Below are positions 1 to 10,738 of a DNA stretch of 64,000 bases, one piece after another. The DNA comes from Acidobacteriota bacterium (GTDB taxonomy: Bacteria > Acidobacteriota > Blastocatellia > RBC074), in contig JADJLO010000011.1 of the NCBI GenBank assembly GCA_016710075.1, forward strand, positions 62,001-126,000, given 5' to 3'. Position 1 is the first letter of the stretch. Every line of letters begins with the position of its first letter. The notes under the pieces were generated by a model. The model made no database searches, had not been told where the DNA came from, and was given only the letters and a program-made list of their open reading frames with translations. The translations under genes and the position numbers were made by a program.

Positions 1-1889
1 ACATCATCCCGTTACAAACCGAACCAATAGATTATTGGACTACAGTGGCGGTCAATGGCGATCCGTCACGGTTGGGGACGGCCAATGCCAGCCGCGGTTA
101 TCCCGCTTACACAGGAGTGATTGCAAGGTTGAAGGCAGGTGCGACCATTGAGCAGGCACGTGCCGAACTGGCAATCATTCATAACAATCTTCAGGATAAG
201 TTTAAGTCTGCGAATGCAGGGACCGGCATTATTGTGACACCGCTACGCGACCTTATAGTCGGCGATGTTCGCTCGAAATTGTGGTTGCTCCTGGGAATTG
301 TCGGCATCGTGTTGCTGATAGCCTGCGTCAATGTTGCCAACCTGCTGCTGGCTCGCGCAACTACAAGGCAGCGTGAAATGGCCATTCGTACGGCGCTGGG
401 CGCAAGCAGGCGCCAGATTATTCAACAGCTTCTCAGCGAAAGTTTATTGCTGTCCCTGATCGGCAGTCTCGCCGGTATGGTGATCTCGATGTGGATGATC
501 GATTTACTGCTGGCCTTTTTACCTGCCGAAGTGCCTCGCATCACAGGATTGGAGCCGGATTGGCGCGTTTTTGTATTCACATTATGCGCTGCGGTTTTTA
601 CCGGCATTTTGTGCGGATTGGCTCCCGCGATTAATGCGCTGAAGACCGATTTGACCATGGCCATCAATGACGGGGGTCGGGGCACAAAAGGAGCGTCGGG
701 CAGCTCTTTGCTGCGAAACTCACTGCTGGTTGGCCAGATTGCAGCGGCGTTGGTGCTGATGGTCGGAGCCGGCTTGCTGGTCAAAAGCCTGATCAAGCTG
801 GAGCAGGTCAATCCTGGTTTTGAGACGGCCAATATCCTCACCTTCCAGATGTCGTTATCGAGTGAACGTTATTTCGATAAGCCGGGAAAACCCGAGAAGA
901 TCAATGCATTTCTCAATGAGCTTACCGGACACATCAAAATCCTGCCCGGAGTAAGCGGTGTGAGCTTTGCTCAGAGTGTGCCTTTGACTTCGGTCGAAAA
1001 CAGCACCTCATTTGAGATTGTTGAGCGCCCTGCTCCAAATGACGAGAAACCCACAGCGCAATTGCGATTTATTGGTCTCAGGTATTTTCAAATTCTGAAC
1101 ATCCCCATTCTGAATGGTCGCGATTTTTCAGAAACCGACTCGCCACAATCCCCGCCGGTGGTAATCGTAAACGAGGCATTCGCGCGCGAATATTTCAAAG
1201 GTGAAGATCCGATGGGCAAACGTCTGCGACTGGGGTGGGGCGGGGATGCGCCGAAAGAGATTGTCGGTGTTATCGGCAATGTCCGGCACCGCGGATTGAA
1301 CGACAACTCGCGCCCTGAAATGTATGTTCCACAGGCACAATTCGCAAATGCCGGCATTACCTTGCTGGTAAGCTCGAGCGTCAATCCATCAAATTTGATC
1401 GCGCAGATCAAGAAAGACATTTACTCAATCGATCCACAACTGCCTGTCACTGATATTAAAACCCTGGATGAGTACCGCACGAATTCTGTTGCCCTCGCGC
1501 GCTTCAGCGCTTTTCTTCTTGGACTTTTCGCATTACTGGCGCTATTGCTGACTGTGATAGGCCTATACGGTGTGATCTCTTATTCAGTTACGCAGCGTAC
1601 CAGGGAGATAGGCATACGGCTTGCGTTTGGAGCTCAGGCCGGTCACGTCTTACGCCTGGTGACCGGCGAAGGGATGCGATTGGTCGGCCTTGGCGTTGCG
1701 GTTGGACTTGTTGCCTCACTTGCCGTGACCCGGTTGCTTGAAAGCTGGTTGTTCAATGTCAGCGCGACGGACCCCTTGACTTTGATCGGGATTACAATCG
1801 TGCTCGTGATCACAGCATTGCCGGCATGTCTGATTCCTGCTCGTAGTGCGATGAAAGTGGATCCAATCGTTGCTCTGCGTTACGAGTGA
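1..1889 (+). CDS. ADOP-type MacB/FtsX ABC transporter permease, 5'-truncated by window edge
   Basis: The reading frame is open from base 3, with no stop before the first candidate start (GTG at 45), so the N-terminus lies outside the window. What remains is the end of a MacB-like periplasmic core, then a membrane block with 'LLIACVNVANLLL' and the cytoplasmic motif 'EMAIRTALGASR'. A second periplasmic core and a C-terminal membrane block with 'REIGIRLAFGAQ' follow, ending 'VDPIVALRYE'. Two FtsX units in one chain is the hallmark of the Acidobacterial duplicated orphan permeases. Such proteins are thought to work with an ABC ATPase encoded elsewhere, and none is encoded next to this one. The stop is 37 bp before the metallo-hydrolase gene, so co-transcription is likely. 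The substrate is unknown. Confidence 0.9.
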   Translation, partial: IIPLQTEPIDYWTTVAVNGDPSRLGTANASRGYPAYTGVIARLKAGATIEQARAELAIIHNNLQDKFKSANAGTGIIVTPLRDLIVGDVRSKLWLLLGIVGIVLLIACVNVANLLLARATTRQREMAIRTALGASRRQIIQQLLSESLLLSLIGSLAGMVISMWMIDLLLAFLPAEVPRITGLEPDWRVFVFTLCAAVFTGILCGLAPAINALKTDLTMAINDGGRGTKGASGSSLLRNSLLVGQIAAALVLMVGAGLLVKSLIKLEQVNPGFETANILTFQMSLSSERYFDKPGKPEKINAFLNELTGHIKILPGVSGVSFAQSVPLTSVENSTSFEIVERPAPNDEKPTAQLRFIGLRYFQILNIPILNGRDFSETDSPQSPPVVIVNEAFAREYFKGEDPMGKRLRLGWGGDAPKEIVGVIGNVRHRGLNDNSRPEMYVPQAQFANAGITLLVSSSVNPSNLIAQIKKDIYSIDPQLPVTDIKTLDEYRTNSVALARFSAFLLGLFALLALLLTVIGLYGVISYSVTQRTREIGIRLAFGAQAGHVLRLVTGEGMRLVGLGVAVGLVASLAVTRLLESWLFNVSATDPLTLIGITIVLVITALPACLIPARSAMKVDPIVALRYE

Positions 1890-1926
1890 TTATTGATTAT
1901 TTGGCGAATACTGTGATGGGAGTTTT

Positions 1927-3128
1927 ATGATAAATCTCAGGTCGGATTTGAAGAGAGCGGTGTCAGCTCTTTTGGCAATGCCCGTCTGCAAGCTCGCAAT
2001 TAATCTGTTCACGGTTTTTCTCATTGCCGGGGCAGGTCTTGCCGGAAACCGATCCGGTGCTTTTCAGGCATTCTCCCAGGTTGGCGCAGCGGCTCGTCAG
2101 GGCAGTGAAGCGAAAGCGCAGCCACAAATTTCGAGTTTCAGAAGCTTGCCGATGGCATCTATGCCGTGGTTCGAAAGGACCTTCCTGGCTTTATGGTCGA
2201 TGCAAATGACGTCTTGATTATCAACGATAACGATGTCGTTGTGGTTGATACCAATGGCGCTCCTGCTATCACCCGGGAAGTGCTCGCCGAACTGAAAAAA
2301 CTGACGAATAAGCCTGTTAGATACGTGATCAACACGCACTGGCATGATGACCACATTCGCGGCAACGATGTTTATCGCGAGGCCTTTCCGGGAGTTGAAT
2401 TCATTGCCCACGCAGCAATGCGTGATTACATGCCCGGCCAGGGTGAGATCAATCGCAGGAATTTCCTGGAAGGCGCCCCACGATTTCTTGAAGATCTAAA
2501 GCGGGCGGTTGCAAATGGCAAAAGCCTTACGGGCAGCGATATTACTCCAGAAGAACGTGCCAGTCATCAAAGCGATATCAGGCTTGTGGAACTGGTATTG
2601 AGCGAAGGATCGAAAGCTCCGGCCATCTTGCCGACGATATCCATCACAGAACGGCTGACGCTTCACCGCGGCAAGCGGATCATTGACATACGTTACCTTG
2701 GTTCAGGTCACACAGCAGGTGATCTTGTGATACACCTTCCTAATGAAGGTATTCTGATCACCGGCGATCTTGTCGTCTGGCCGGTTCCACTCGTGGGCAA
2801 TCCCCAGTCCCGGATCGGGGACTGGGCTTCCACAATCGAGAAGCTGCTCGCACTGCGACCAACCATCATCGTTCCAGGGCATGGGCCGGTGATGCGAGAT
2901 GATTCATACCTTATACTTCTGGCTGAATTGTTCACGTCAGTCAAAAAACAGGCAGCCGCTGCGGCCGCACGGGGTGAAACCCTGGAAGAGGCGCGGAAAA
3001 GCATTAATCTGGAAGAATTTCGAAAGCGATTTTCCGGAGATTCCAAAATCAGAAAGCTGCTTTTTCAAGCTTATGTTGCAGGCCCGGCTGTGGAGGCCGC
3101 TTACCGGGAAGTCACTGGAAAACATTAA
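1927..3128 (+). pseudogene. Exported metallo-beta-lactamase-fold hydrolase, frameshifted near 2139
   Basis: Two frames together give one protein of about 400 residues. The first frame (from ATG 1927) supplies a hydrophobic export signal (core 'LFTVFLIAGAGLAG') and runs to about 2139. The other frame continues 'FQKLADGIYAVV' and carries the whole catalytic fold. Zinc-ligand motifs are visible: 'THWHDDH', 'GSGHTAGD' with 'ITGDLV', and 'PGHGPV'. This is the MBL superfamily, in the exported branch resembling SoxH-like and quinoprotein-relay hydrolases; the substrate cannot be inferred. Adding one C in 'agtttcagaag' (2139/2140) restores 'SSFQKL', so a one-base loss is the simplest explanation. A GTG at 2166 could start a shorter cytoplasmic product lacking the first beta strand. 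The gene lies between two ADOP permeases with 33-37 bp gaps, suggesting one operon. Confidence 0.85.
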
Positions 3129-3161
3129 GCCCGATGCCATTTTTCGAGGAAATGAATAGTC

Positions 3162-5615
3162 ATGAACAACCTCTGGCAGGATCTTGTGTACGGCGTTCGG
3201 ATGTTGATCAAGCAGCCGGGTTTTACGGCTGTGGCCCTTCTGTCGCTTGCCATTGGAATTGGAGTCAACAGCACAATCTTCAGCGTGATCAATGCTGTCT
3301 TGCTGCACCCGCTGCCTTATCCTGATGCCGATCGACTGGTCATTCTCTGGAGCCGCTCACCGGGTCTCAATGTTGCGCAGGACTGGTTTTCCCCCGGCCA
3401 ATATCTCGATGTCAAAACACAGAATCAGGTCTTCGATGCGACGGCTGTAACGATCGGCGCCAGCTTCAATATGACAGGGCAGGGAGGTCCCGAGCATATT
3501 GACGGAGCTCGTGTATCGTCATCGTTCCTGTCGATGCTCGGCGCCAAACCGATGTATGGCGGCCTTTTTACAATCGACGAAGATCAACCGGGAAGGCCTC
3601 CTTCAGTGATCCTGAGCCACGGATTCTGGCAACGACGATTCGGCTCCGATCCGAATGTCGTCGGAAGATCGATCACTCTTAACGGCAACAACTTGACCAT
3701 CATTGGAGTTTTGTCGGCTGGTTTTTCTTTGAGCAACGAGGTAATGCCGGCAGTTAATGCGATCTCAACCGCCGATGTCATGCTGCCTTTGCCGTTTAGT
3801 GAAACCGCACGCGCAAATCGCGGCAACGAAGACTTCAACATCTTTGCCAGATTGAAGCCCGGGGTCTCAATTCTTCAGGCGCAGGCAGATATGGATCTCA
3901 TCGCGGGCCGAATGAAGCAGCAATACCCTGATCGTTATCCTCCAACAGGCGGCCTTGCCATCAGCGTTGTTCCGTTGCTCAAACAGGTGGTCGGTGACAT
4001 AGGCGAAACGCTCCCTATGCTTTTTGGCGCCGTGGGTTTCGTGCTGCTGATCGCCTGTGTAAATGTGGCTAATCTGCTGCTTGCGCGTGCAGCCGCGAGG
4101 CAAAAGGAGTTGTCGATTCGCATCGCACTTGGCGCTGGGCGCCAACGAGTCATCCGGCAATTGTTGACGGAAAGCCTGTTGCTCGCGCTTTTGGGAGGGG
4201 CGCTTGGATTGGTAATAGTGTTTGGCGCCGTCAAAGCAATTCGTATTTTCGGGCCTGAAAACATTCCTCGTCTGAGTGAAATCGGAATAGATGGATCGGT
4301 CCTGTTATTCAATGGATTGATAGCCCTGCTGACCGGCCTGATTTTTGGACTGGCTCCGGCGCTGCGGGCGTCAAAAGTTGATCTGAATGAAACTCTCAAG
4401 GAGGGCGGTCGCGGCGCCGGTGATTCAAGTCCCGGGCAGCAAAGGTTCCGCAAGATACTGGTCGTCCTGGAAGTAGCGCTTTCGCTCGTCTTGCTGATTG
4501 GCGCAGGGCTGTTGATTCGCAGTTATCAACGCATTCTCAATGCACATCCCGGCTTCGATCCGCACAACGTTCTGGCAATGCGCATGTCGCTGCCCAGCGC
4601 TAAATATCCTGCGCCGGAATCCATCACGGATTTCTATAAACGCATCTGCGATCGAATGAAGGCGCTGCCCGGCGTCGAAGCGGCCGGCACAACATATTCC
4701 CTGCCGATGAGCACTGTTGCATTTGCATAGGAGCCAATTACCGTTGAAGGTTATATACCCAGAACAGCTCATGAATCGATCATTGCCAACGTGCGCATTG
4801 TTAATCCGGATTACTTTCTCACCATGGGCATAAAGTTGCTTCAAGGCCGATATTTCAATGAACACGACAGAAAAGGAGAGAATGACTCAATCATTATCAA
4901 TGAAGCTCTGGCTGAGCGTTACTGGCCGAATGAGAGTCCTCTCGGCAAGCGACTGCAACGGGCATCGTCAAAGAACTGGCAAACCGTGGTTGGAGTCATC
5001 AGGGATACCAAACAATTCAGCACCGAAAAAGAGCCACCCATTACCGTCTATTTTCCTTTTGAACAATACACCGCAAGAAGCATGTATCTGGTAATCCGGA
5101 CCACTCAGGATCCATCCACCATGACGGCGGCGATCATCAGGGAGATTCAGTCGATTGATCCGGAAATGCCCGTCTATGATGTTAAATCAATGGAGCAGCG
5201 TTTTTCCGATTCGCTGTCGAGAAGAAGGTTCTCCGTGTTTCTGCTTGGCATATTTGCAATTATCGCTCTGCTTCTGGCCGCCATCGGCATCTATGGGGTA
5301 ATCAGTTATTCAGTCAGTCAGAGAACTCACGAGATAGGTATTCGAATGGCGCTCGGGGCTCAAACACGCGATGTGGCATTGCTCATCATGGGGCAGGGAA
5401 TGAAGCTGGTGATCCTGGGCGTGATCATAGGTCTTGCGGCTTCACTGGCATTGACTCGGTTGATTAAAAGCTTTTTGTTTGGTGTCGGTGCGACCGACCC
5501 ACAGACTTTTGCCGCCATCATCGCACTTCTGGTTTTCGTGGCGGTTATCGCCTGCTGGATACCGGCTCGCCGGGCTGCAAAAGTCGATCCGATGATCGCT
5601 CTCAGGTATGAGTGA
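3162..5615 (+). pseudogene. Second ADOP-type MacB/FtsX permease, interrupted by in-frame TAG at 4728
   Basis: This is a full-length ADOP permease of about 817 codons, starting at ATG 3162. It has an N-terminal MacB core ('FTAVALLSLAIGIGVNSTIF'), membrane motifs 'LLIACVNVANLLL' and 'ELSIRIALGAGR', a second core, and a C-terminal block 'HEIGIRMALGAQ' ending 'VDPMIALRYE'. The frame is interrupted only by one TAG at 4728-4730. The next codons read 'EPITVEGYIPR' in the same frame, so this is a nonsense change and not an indel. TAG is an ordinary stop in neighbouring genes (the EF-G paralogue and TolC end with it), so recoding is unlikely. The second half could be translated separately from a GTG at 4791, but would lack the first FtsX unit. 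The gene parallels the permease at the left edge. Confidence 0.88.
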
Positions 5616-6015
5616 CGGCTTTTTCGGGCTCGGTCCATTTTATTTCGTACCGCCCGCCGCCGGTAAGGCTGAAGTCAAAATATGCCCAGCCTGACCGTTT
5701 ATTCCCGTTCTGGTCGCGAATCGCGAATTGAAAATAGATATCCCCTCTGCCGTGAATACCTCCGAAAGGGCCGGTGCTCAACTCTCTATTGAATTCCAGA
5801 AGCTGCCATCCATTCTCTGAGGCCCATTGGTTTATAAGTTCTGTTGCCCTCTCTTCGGAGTTGCTTAACCAATGAACGTTCAGAAACATAGCCGCCAGAC
5901 CGACAATGGCGCCGATAATCAGTAGCAATCCCGGTGTCTTGAAATAAATGGAACTGAAAACGACTAAACCAGTGCTTATCAAAATAAATGAGATCATTCG
6001 TACGGCAAATGTCAT
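5602..6015 (-). CDS. Small membrane protein of unknown function (137 aa)
   Basis: The start is taken at ATG 6015 because an AGGAGG sits just upstream on the minus strand, at about 6022-6027; a longer frame to 6072 has no such site. The N-terminal third has two hydrophobic segments ('MISFILISTGLVVFSSI' and 'LLLIIGAIVGLAAMFL'). A soluble tail follows, containing 'WASENGWQLLEFNREL' and a beta-rich part 'QFAIRDQNGNKRSGWAYF'. The tail resembles membrane-anchored small domains seen beside transporters, but I recognise no family. Its end overlaps the convergent permease gene by 14 bp. Its promoter region is shared with the divergent efflux operon, which could mean co-regulation. Confidence 0.65.
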   Translation of the reverse strand: MTFAVRMISFILISTGLVVFSSIYFKTPGLLLIIGAIVGLAAMFLNVHWLSNSEERATELINQWASENGWQLLEFNRELSTGPFGGIHGRGDIYFQFAIRDQNGNKRSGWAYFDFSLTGGGRYEIKWTEPEKAVTHT

Positions 6016-6029
6016 AAAGAGCCTCCTAT

Positions 6030-6052
6030 TTAGACGTCTAAGCCAATATAAT
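6030..6052 (+). promoter_or_regulatory. 12-bp palindrome and -10-like box between divergent genes
   Basis: The stretch 6030-6041 is the perfect palindrome TTAGACGTCTAA. It is followed at 6047-6052 by TATAAT, a consensus -10 for the rightward efflux operon. No good -35 is seen 17 bp upstream; the palindrome sits close to where one would be. This suggests an operator for a dimeric regulator controlling the divergent pair, but that is inference. Confidence 0.4.
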
Positions 6053-6111
6053 ATGGACTCCCGCGAAAACAAACATTAATCATATGTATCACCGTTGAGG
6101 AGGCAGTAAGT

Positions 6112-7519
6112 TTGCTCAATAACAGAATTTCTCCCCTCGGCCTTTGTTTATGGCTATTTGCGTTTACTCTATTGGCCTCTGCACAAGAGCCCCCGGCGAC
6201 TTCGCTCAGGCTGGAATCAGCAGTCGAATTATCGTTGCAGAACTATCCTGCGATTCGCGCGGTGAAGGCGCTTGCATCTGCAGCGACCAATGGCGAGGAA
6301 ATTGCTCGCACGGCCTACCTACCGCGTGTTGAAATTGATTGGCAGCAGACTCGGGGCACGCGCAATAACGTCTTCGGGCAATTTTTCCCGCAGGGAGCTA
6401 TTCCTCCGATTTCCGGGCCTCTGCTGGGCAACGCCTCTTTCACTGAAAGTGCATGGGGAAGCGGTGGCGGGCTGTTGCTGGCCTGGGAGCCTTTCGATTT
6501 CGGACTGCGCAAGGCGGGAGTCAAACTGGCAAGCCGATTGGCCGATGAAGCCCAGGCAAGAGTCGCTGTCACTGAGCTTGATGTGGCAACAGCCGCGGCC
6601 GATACGTTTCTCCGAGTCGTTGCCGCCGATCAGGCTGTTCGCGCGGCACAGGCGAATGTTGACCGCATGGAGGCGTTCTCAAACTCGGTTCACGTGCTGG
6701 CGGATAATCAATTGCGTCCGGGGGCAGATGCTTCCCGGACTGATGCAGAGCTGGCTGCGGCTCGCAGCGTTCTGATTCAAGCGAGACAACAGGCCAATCT
6801 TGCTCGCGTCGCGCTCGCCGAGGCAATTGGATTGGCCGGACAATCGATCACTGTTGACGCCGGACCACTGCTCGAATCTCTCCCATCACCTCTCCCTGCA
6901 CAGTCCGGAGACAACTCGTCCCACCCGCTGATGAAATTACAGACAGCCTCGCTCGATATCATTCTGGCCCGGCAGCAGGTGCTGGATCGTTCGTTTTTTC
7001 CGCGTTTCAACTGGCAAACCGCGGTCTTCGGACGCGGTACAGGCGCTCGCGCTGACGGACGATTGCTCGAAAGTCATGGCTTTTATCCTGATACGCCGAA
7101 CTGGGCAATCGGGCTAACGATCAGTTTTGCGCCTACTGATCTATTCTTTCTGCGGGCGCGGCGACGGCAGGAAGTCAATAATCTGACGGCAGAACAAGCA
7201 AGGGCTGATCAAACGGCACAACGGTTAAAAACTGAAGAAGCACAGGCGCGCGTATCTCGAAGCTTCAAGAGAGCTCACCGATAACACGCCGAAACAATTG
7301 CAGGCTGCTCAGGAGACCGAACTGCGTGTTCGCAAGCGCTACGAAGCGGAACTCGGTACGGTTATCGAAGTCGCAGAAGCCCAGAGACTGCTGGCACAGG
7401 CGGAAGTCGAATATGCCCTCTCACGCCTGAGTGTCTGGCGGGCTCGACTGCTTGAAGCAAAAGCGAAAGGCAATCTCAACCCCTCTCTCGAATTATTGAA
7501 AAACGCTTCCGTCAAATAG
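6112..7519 (+). pseudogene. TolC-family outer membrane efflux channel, frameshifted near 7253
   Basis: The start is TTG 6112, supported by GAGGAGG at about 6096-6103. A signal peptide is visible ('LWLFAFTLLASA' before 'QEPPATS'). The body has the TolC/OEP pattern: 'LESAVELSLQNYPAIRAV' near the start, long alanine/glutamine-rich coiled-coil helices, and a second OEP repeat. The first frame ends at 7284 with a nonsensical tail. The other frame continues from about 7253 with 'LTDNTPKQLQAAQE' and 'EVAEAQRLLAQAEVEYA', which is the expected C-terminal helical pair. One extra or two missing bases near 'gtatctcgaa' explain it. First gene of a tolC-RND-adaptor operon; the pump follows after 40 bp. Confidence 0.87.
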
Positions 7520-7559
7520 AACCAGGTATAAGCATCTTTAACAAAGAGAGAAAGAGCCA

Positions 7560-10500
7560 ATGTGGTTGATCATCAGTGCATTACGTCGCCCTGTAACAAT
7601 TGTCGTTGTTGCCATAGCCATCGTGTTATCGTCACTGCTGGCGCTGACGCGAATGCCGGTCGACATCTTCCCCAATCTCAATTTACCTGTGATATACGTG
7701 GCGCAACCCTACGGCGGCATGGACCCGGCGCAGATGGAAAGCTATCTTGTCTCGTACTACGAGTATCACTTTCTCTACGTCACAGGGATTGAGCACGTCG
7801 AATCAAGGTCCATTCAAAATGTCGGCCTCGTCAAATTGTTCTTTCATCCAGGCACCAATATGAGCCAGGCACTCGCCCAGGTGGTATCGTATGTCGAACG
7901 CTCACGTGCTTTCATGCCGCCGGGGACAGTTGCACCGTTTGTAGTCAGGTACGATGCCGGCAGCGTTCCGGTCGGTCAGCTGGTCTTCTCAAGCGAAACG
8001 CGCAATCTGGGTGAGATTCAGGACCTCGCATTATTCCGCGTGAGGCCATATTTTTCGACACTACCTGGAGTCTCGGCGCCGCCGCCATTTGGCGGCAATC
8101 AACGCACAGTCATTATTCGAGTTGATCCCGACAGATTACGCGAATATCAAATGTCGACCGAAGAAGTCATCAAGGCGGTTGCTTCCGGCAACGTCATTCT
8201 TCCCGCGGGCAATGTAAGAACGGGCGACCTCAATCGCATGGCGCCAATCAATTCGGTTGTCTCGAACATCCAGGAACTGGGCGGCCTGCCGATCCGCACC
8301 GGCAGCGGACCCACGGTTTTCATTCGCGACATAGGCACTGTCGAGAATGGATCAGACATCCTGACCGGTTATGGACTGTTCAATGAAAAGCGAACTGTTT
8401 ATATTCCCGTGACTAAAAGGGCAGATGCCTCGACGATCGATGTCGTGAACCGCGTCAAAGCCGAACTTCCGCGAATGCAGGCGCTGATCCCTGAAGACAT
8501 CAAAGTCACGTTCGAGTTCGACCAGTCTGCTTATGTTCGCAATGCCGTCCGAGGACTGGCATTGGAAGGTGTGCTTGGAGCCATTCTTACCGGGTTGATG
8601 GTGCTTCTTTTTTTGCGTGACCTGCGAAGTGCGCTGATTGTCGTGGTGACAATTCCATTTGCTCTGCTTGCCTCACTCGTCGGGTTGTGGCTGACGGGGC
8701 AGACGGTGAATATCATGACGCTTGGAGGGCTGGCTCTGGCTATCGGCATCCTGGTTGACGAGGCAACCGTCGCGATTGAAAACATTCATGTTCATCTTTC
8801 CCGTGGCGAGCCGAAGATGAAAGCCGTCTATGAAGCCACGCACGAAACGATAACCCCGCGACTGCTCGCTATGCTCACAATTATTGCGGTCTTCGTGCCG
8901 TCGTTTTTAATGGTGGGAGTATCGCGGGCTCTATTTGTACCGCTTTCGCTGGCAGTTGGGCTGGCCATGCTGGCTTCATACCTTCTCTCGAATACTCTCG
9001 TACCGGTGCTTGCGGTCTGGTTGCTCCGCGCACAGGGGCACGAGGAATCAAGCGATTCGTTCTTTCATCGACTTCAACGACGCTACACTGAACTGATGAC
9101 AAAGGTCATGAAATTCCGCTGGCCGGTGTTGGCGGGTTATCTTCTGATTGCGGTTGCCGCCGTCTTGCTGATCGGTCGTCAGCTCGGTCTGGACATTTTT
9201 CCCGCTGTAGATTCAGGCATGCTGCAATTACGGATGCGCGCCGACGGGCACACGCGTGGAACGAACAGAAGTCATGGCGCTGACTGCACTCAAAGCCATA
9301 AGGGAAGAAGCCGGCGGCGACAAAGTTGAAATCACGCTCGGTTACGTTGGCACGCAGCCAGCGAGCTATCCCATCAATTCCATCCACCTGTTCACGAGCG
9401 GCCCCCACGAAGCCGTGTTGAATATCAAACTCAGAAGCGGCTCCGGCATTCGATTGCCGGAATTCCGCGAGAACCTGCGCAGGAAATTACCAGCGCTTTT
9501 GCCCAATGTGACGTTCTCTTTTGAGGCCGGAGACATCGTCAGCCAGATCATGAATTTCGGCGCGCCGACACCGATCGAAGTGGCAATGAGCGGCCCGAAT
9601 CTGGCGGCTAATCGCGCTTTTGCCGAAAAAGTGCTGGCTGAAATGAAGAAGATTTCCAGCATGCGCGATTTGCAATACGGACAGCCCCTTGATTATCCGA
9701 CGGTCAACATCAATATCGACCGCGAGCGCGCCGGGCAAATGGGGCTGACAGTCGAACAGATAGGACGCTCTCTGGTGGCGGCAACATCGTCAAGCCGATT
9801 TACCCAGCCGACATACTGGCGCGATCCGGCCAGCGGCACTGCCTATCAGGTGCAGGTGGAGATCCCACAGTCTCGCATCGCTTCCATTGATGACGTGCTC
9901 AGTTTGCCCGCCGACAGTAATACCGGAAATAAAGCCCGCGCGCCACTCATGCGCGATGTGGCTCAGATTGCTTATGGCACCATGCCCGGTGAATACGATC
10001 GCTACAATCAGCAGCGCATGATCACGATTATTGCTAATACAGCCGGAACAGATCTTGGTAGAGCTGCCAATGAGGTAAATGAGGCCATCAAACGTGCCGG
10101 CGATCCCCCAAGAGGCGTGACGGTTAGTCTGCGTGGGCAGGTGCCGCCGATGCAGCAAACGCTCACCGGCCTTGGAATCGGGCTTGCGCTGGCTATTGTG
10201 GCAATCCTGTTGCTGCTGGTTGGATATTTCCAGTCTGTCCGCATCGCACTGATTGCGCTTTCAGCCATGCCGGCGGTTTTGGCCGGCGTGACAATCGCCC
10301 TGTGGCTCACTCGAACTACGCTCAATGTGCAATCTTTTATGGGCGGGATAATGGCGATTGGAGTCTCGTCGGCAAATGCGATCCTGCTGGTGAGTTTTGC
10401 CGAACAGTCAAGAAAAAGTGGATTGACCGCACTCGATGCCGCGCTAAGCGGCGCATCGAGCCGCTTACGCCCGATCTTGATGACAACTTCAGCGATGATC

Positions 10501-10716
10501 GCCGGAATGATCCCGCTGGCGCTGGCGCTGGGCGAGGGTGGCGAACAGAGCGCTCCACTCGGCCGCGCTGTGATTGGGGGCCTTCTGGCCTCTACTGTCT
10601 CAGTGCTTTTTGTTCTTCCTCTGGTCTTTGCCATTGTCCAGCGCCGGGTTAAGGTCAAGCCTGTTTCGCTTTACCACGCTGATGCACAGGGCTCCGCGAC
10701 GACTGATGCCTTCTAA
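7560..10716 (+). pseudogene. RND-family efflux pump inner membrane subunit, frameshifted at 9246-9248
   Basis: This is a proton-driven RND exporter of about 1051 residues (AcrB/HAE1 or CzcA-like), starting at ATG 7560. Visible are TM1 'PVTIVVVAIAIVLSSLLALT', the porter-domain signature 'MPVDIFPNLNLPVIYV', and TM4 'LALAIGILVDEATVAIENIH', where the usual Asp-Asp proton-relay pair appears as Asp-Glu. A second half begins after 9256 with porter PC domains and TM7-12. The first frame breaks down after 'QLRMRADG' and the other picks up 'GTRVERTE'. Removing one G from the GGG at 9246-9248 joins them exactly. Substrate is unknown. The Asp-to-Glu change may be a subfamily feature. Confidence 0.9.
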
Positions 10717-10738
10717 TTCTATCATCGAGGATTTTTTC

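Noticed and set aside
4728..4730. Recoding of TAG as an amino acid
   Set aside because: Other genes in the window, including the EF-G paralogue and TolC, end with TAG, so the standard code applies.
10574..10738. Longer N-terminus of the RND adaptor beginning inside the pump gene
   Set aside because: The extension overlaps the pump coding sequence and would bury the lipoprotein signal that starts at ATG 10739.
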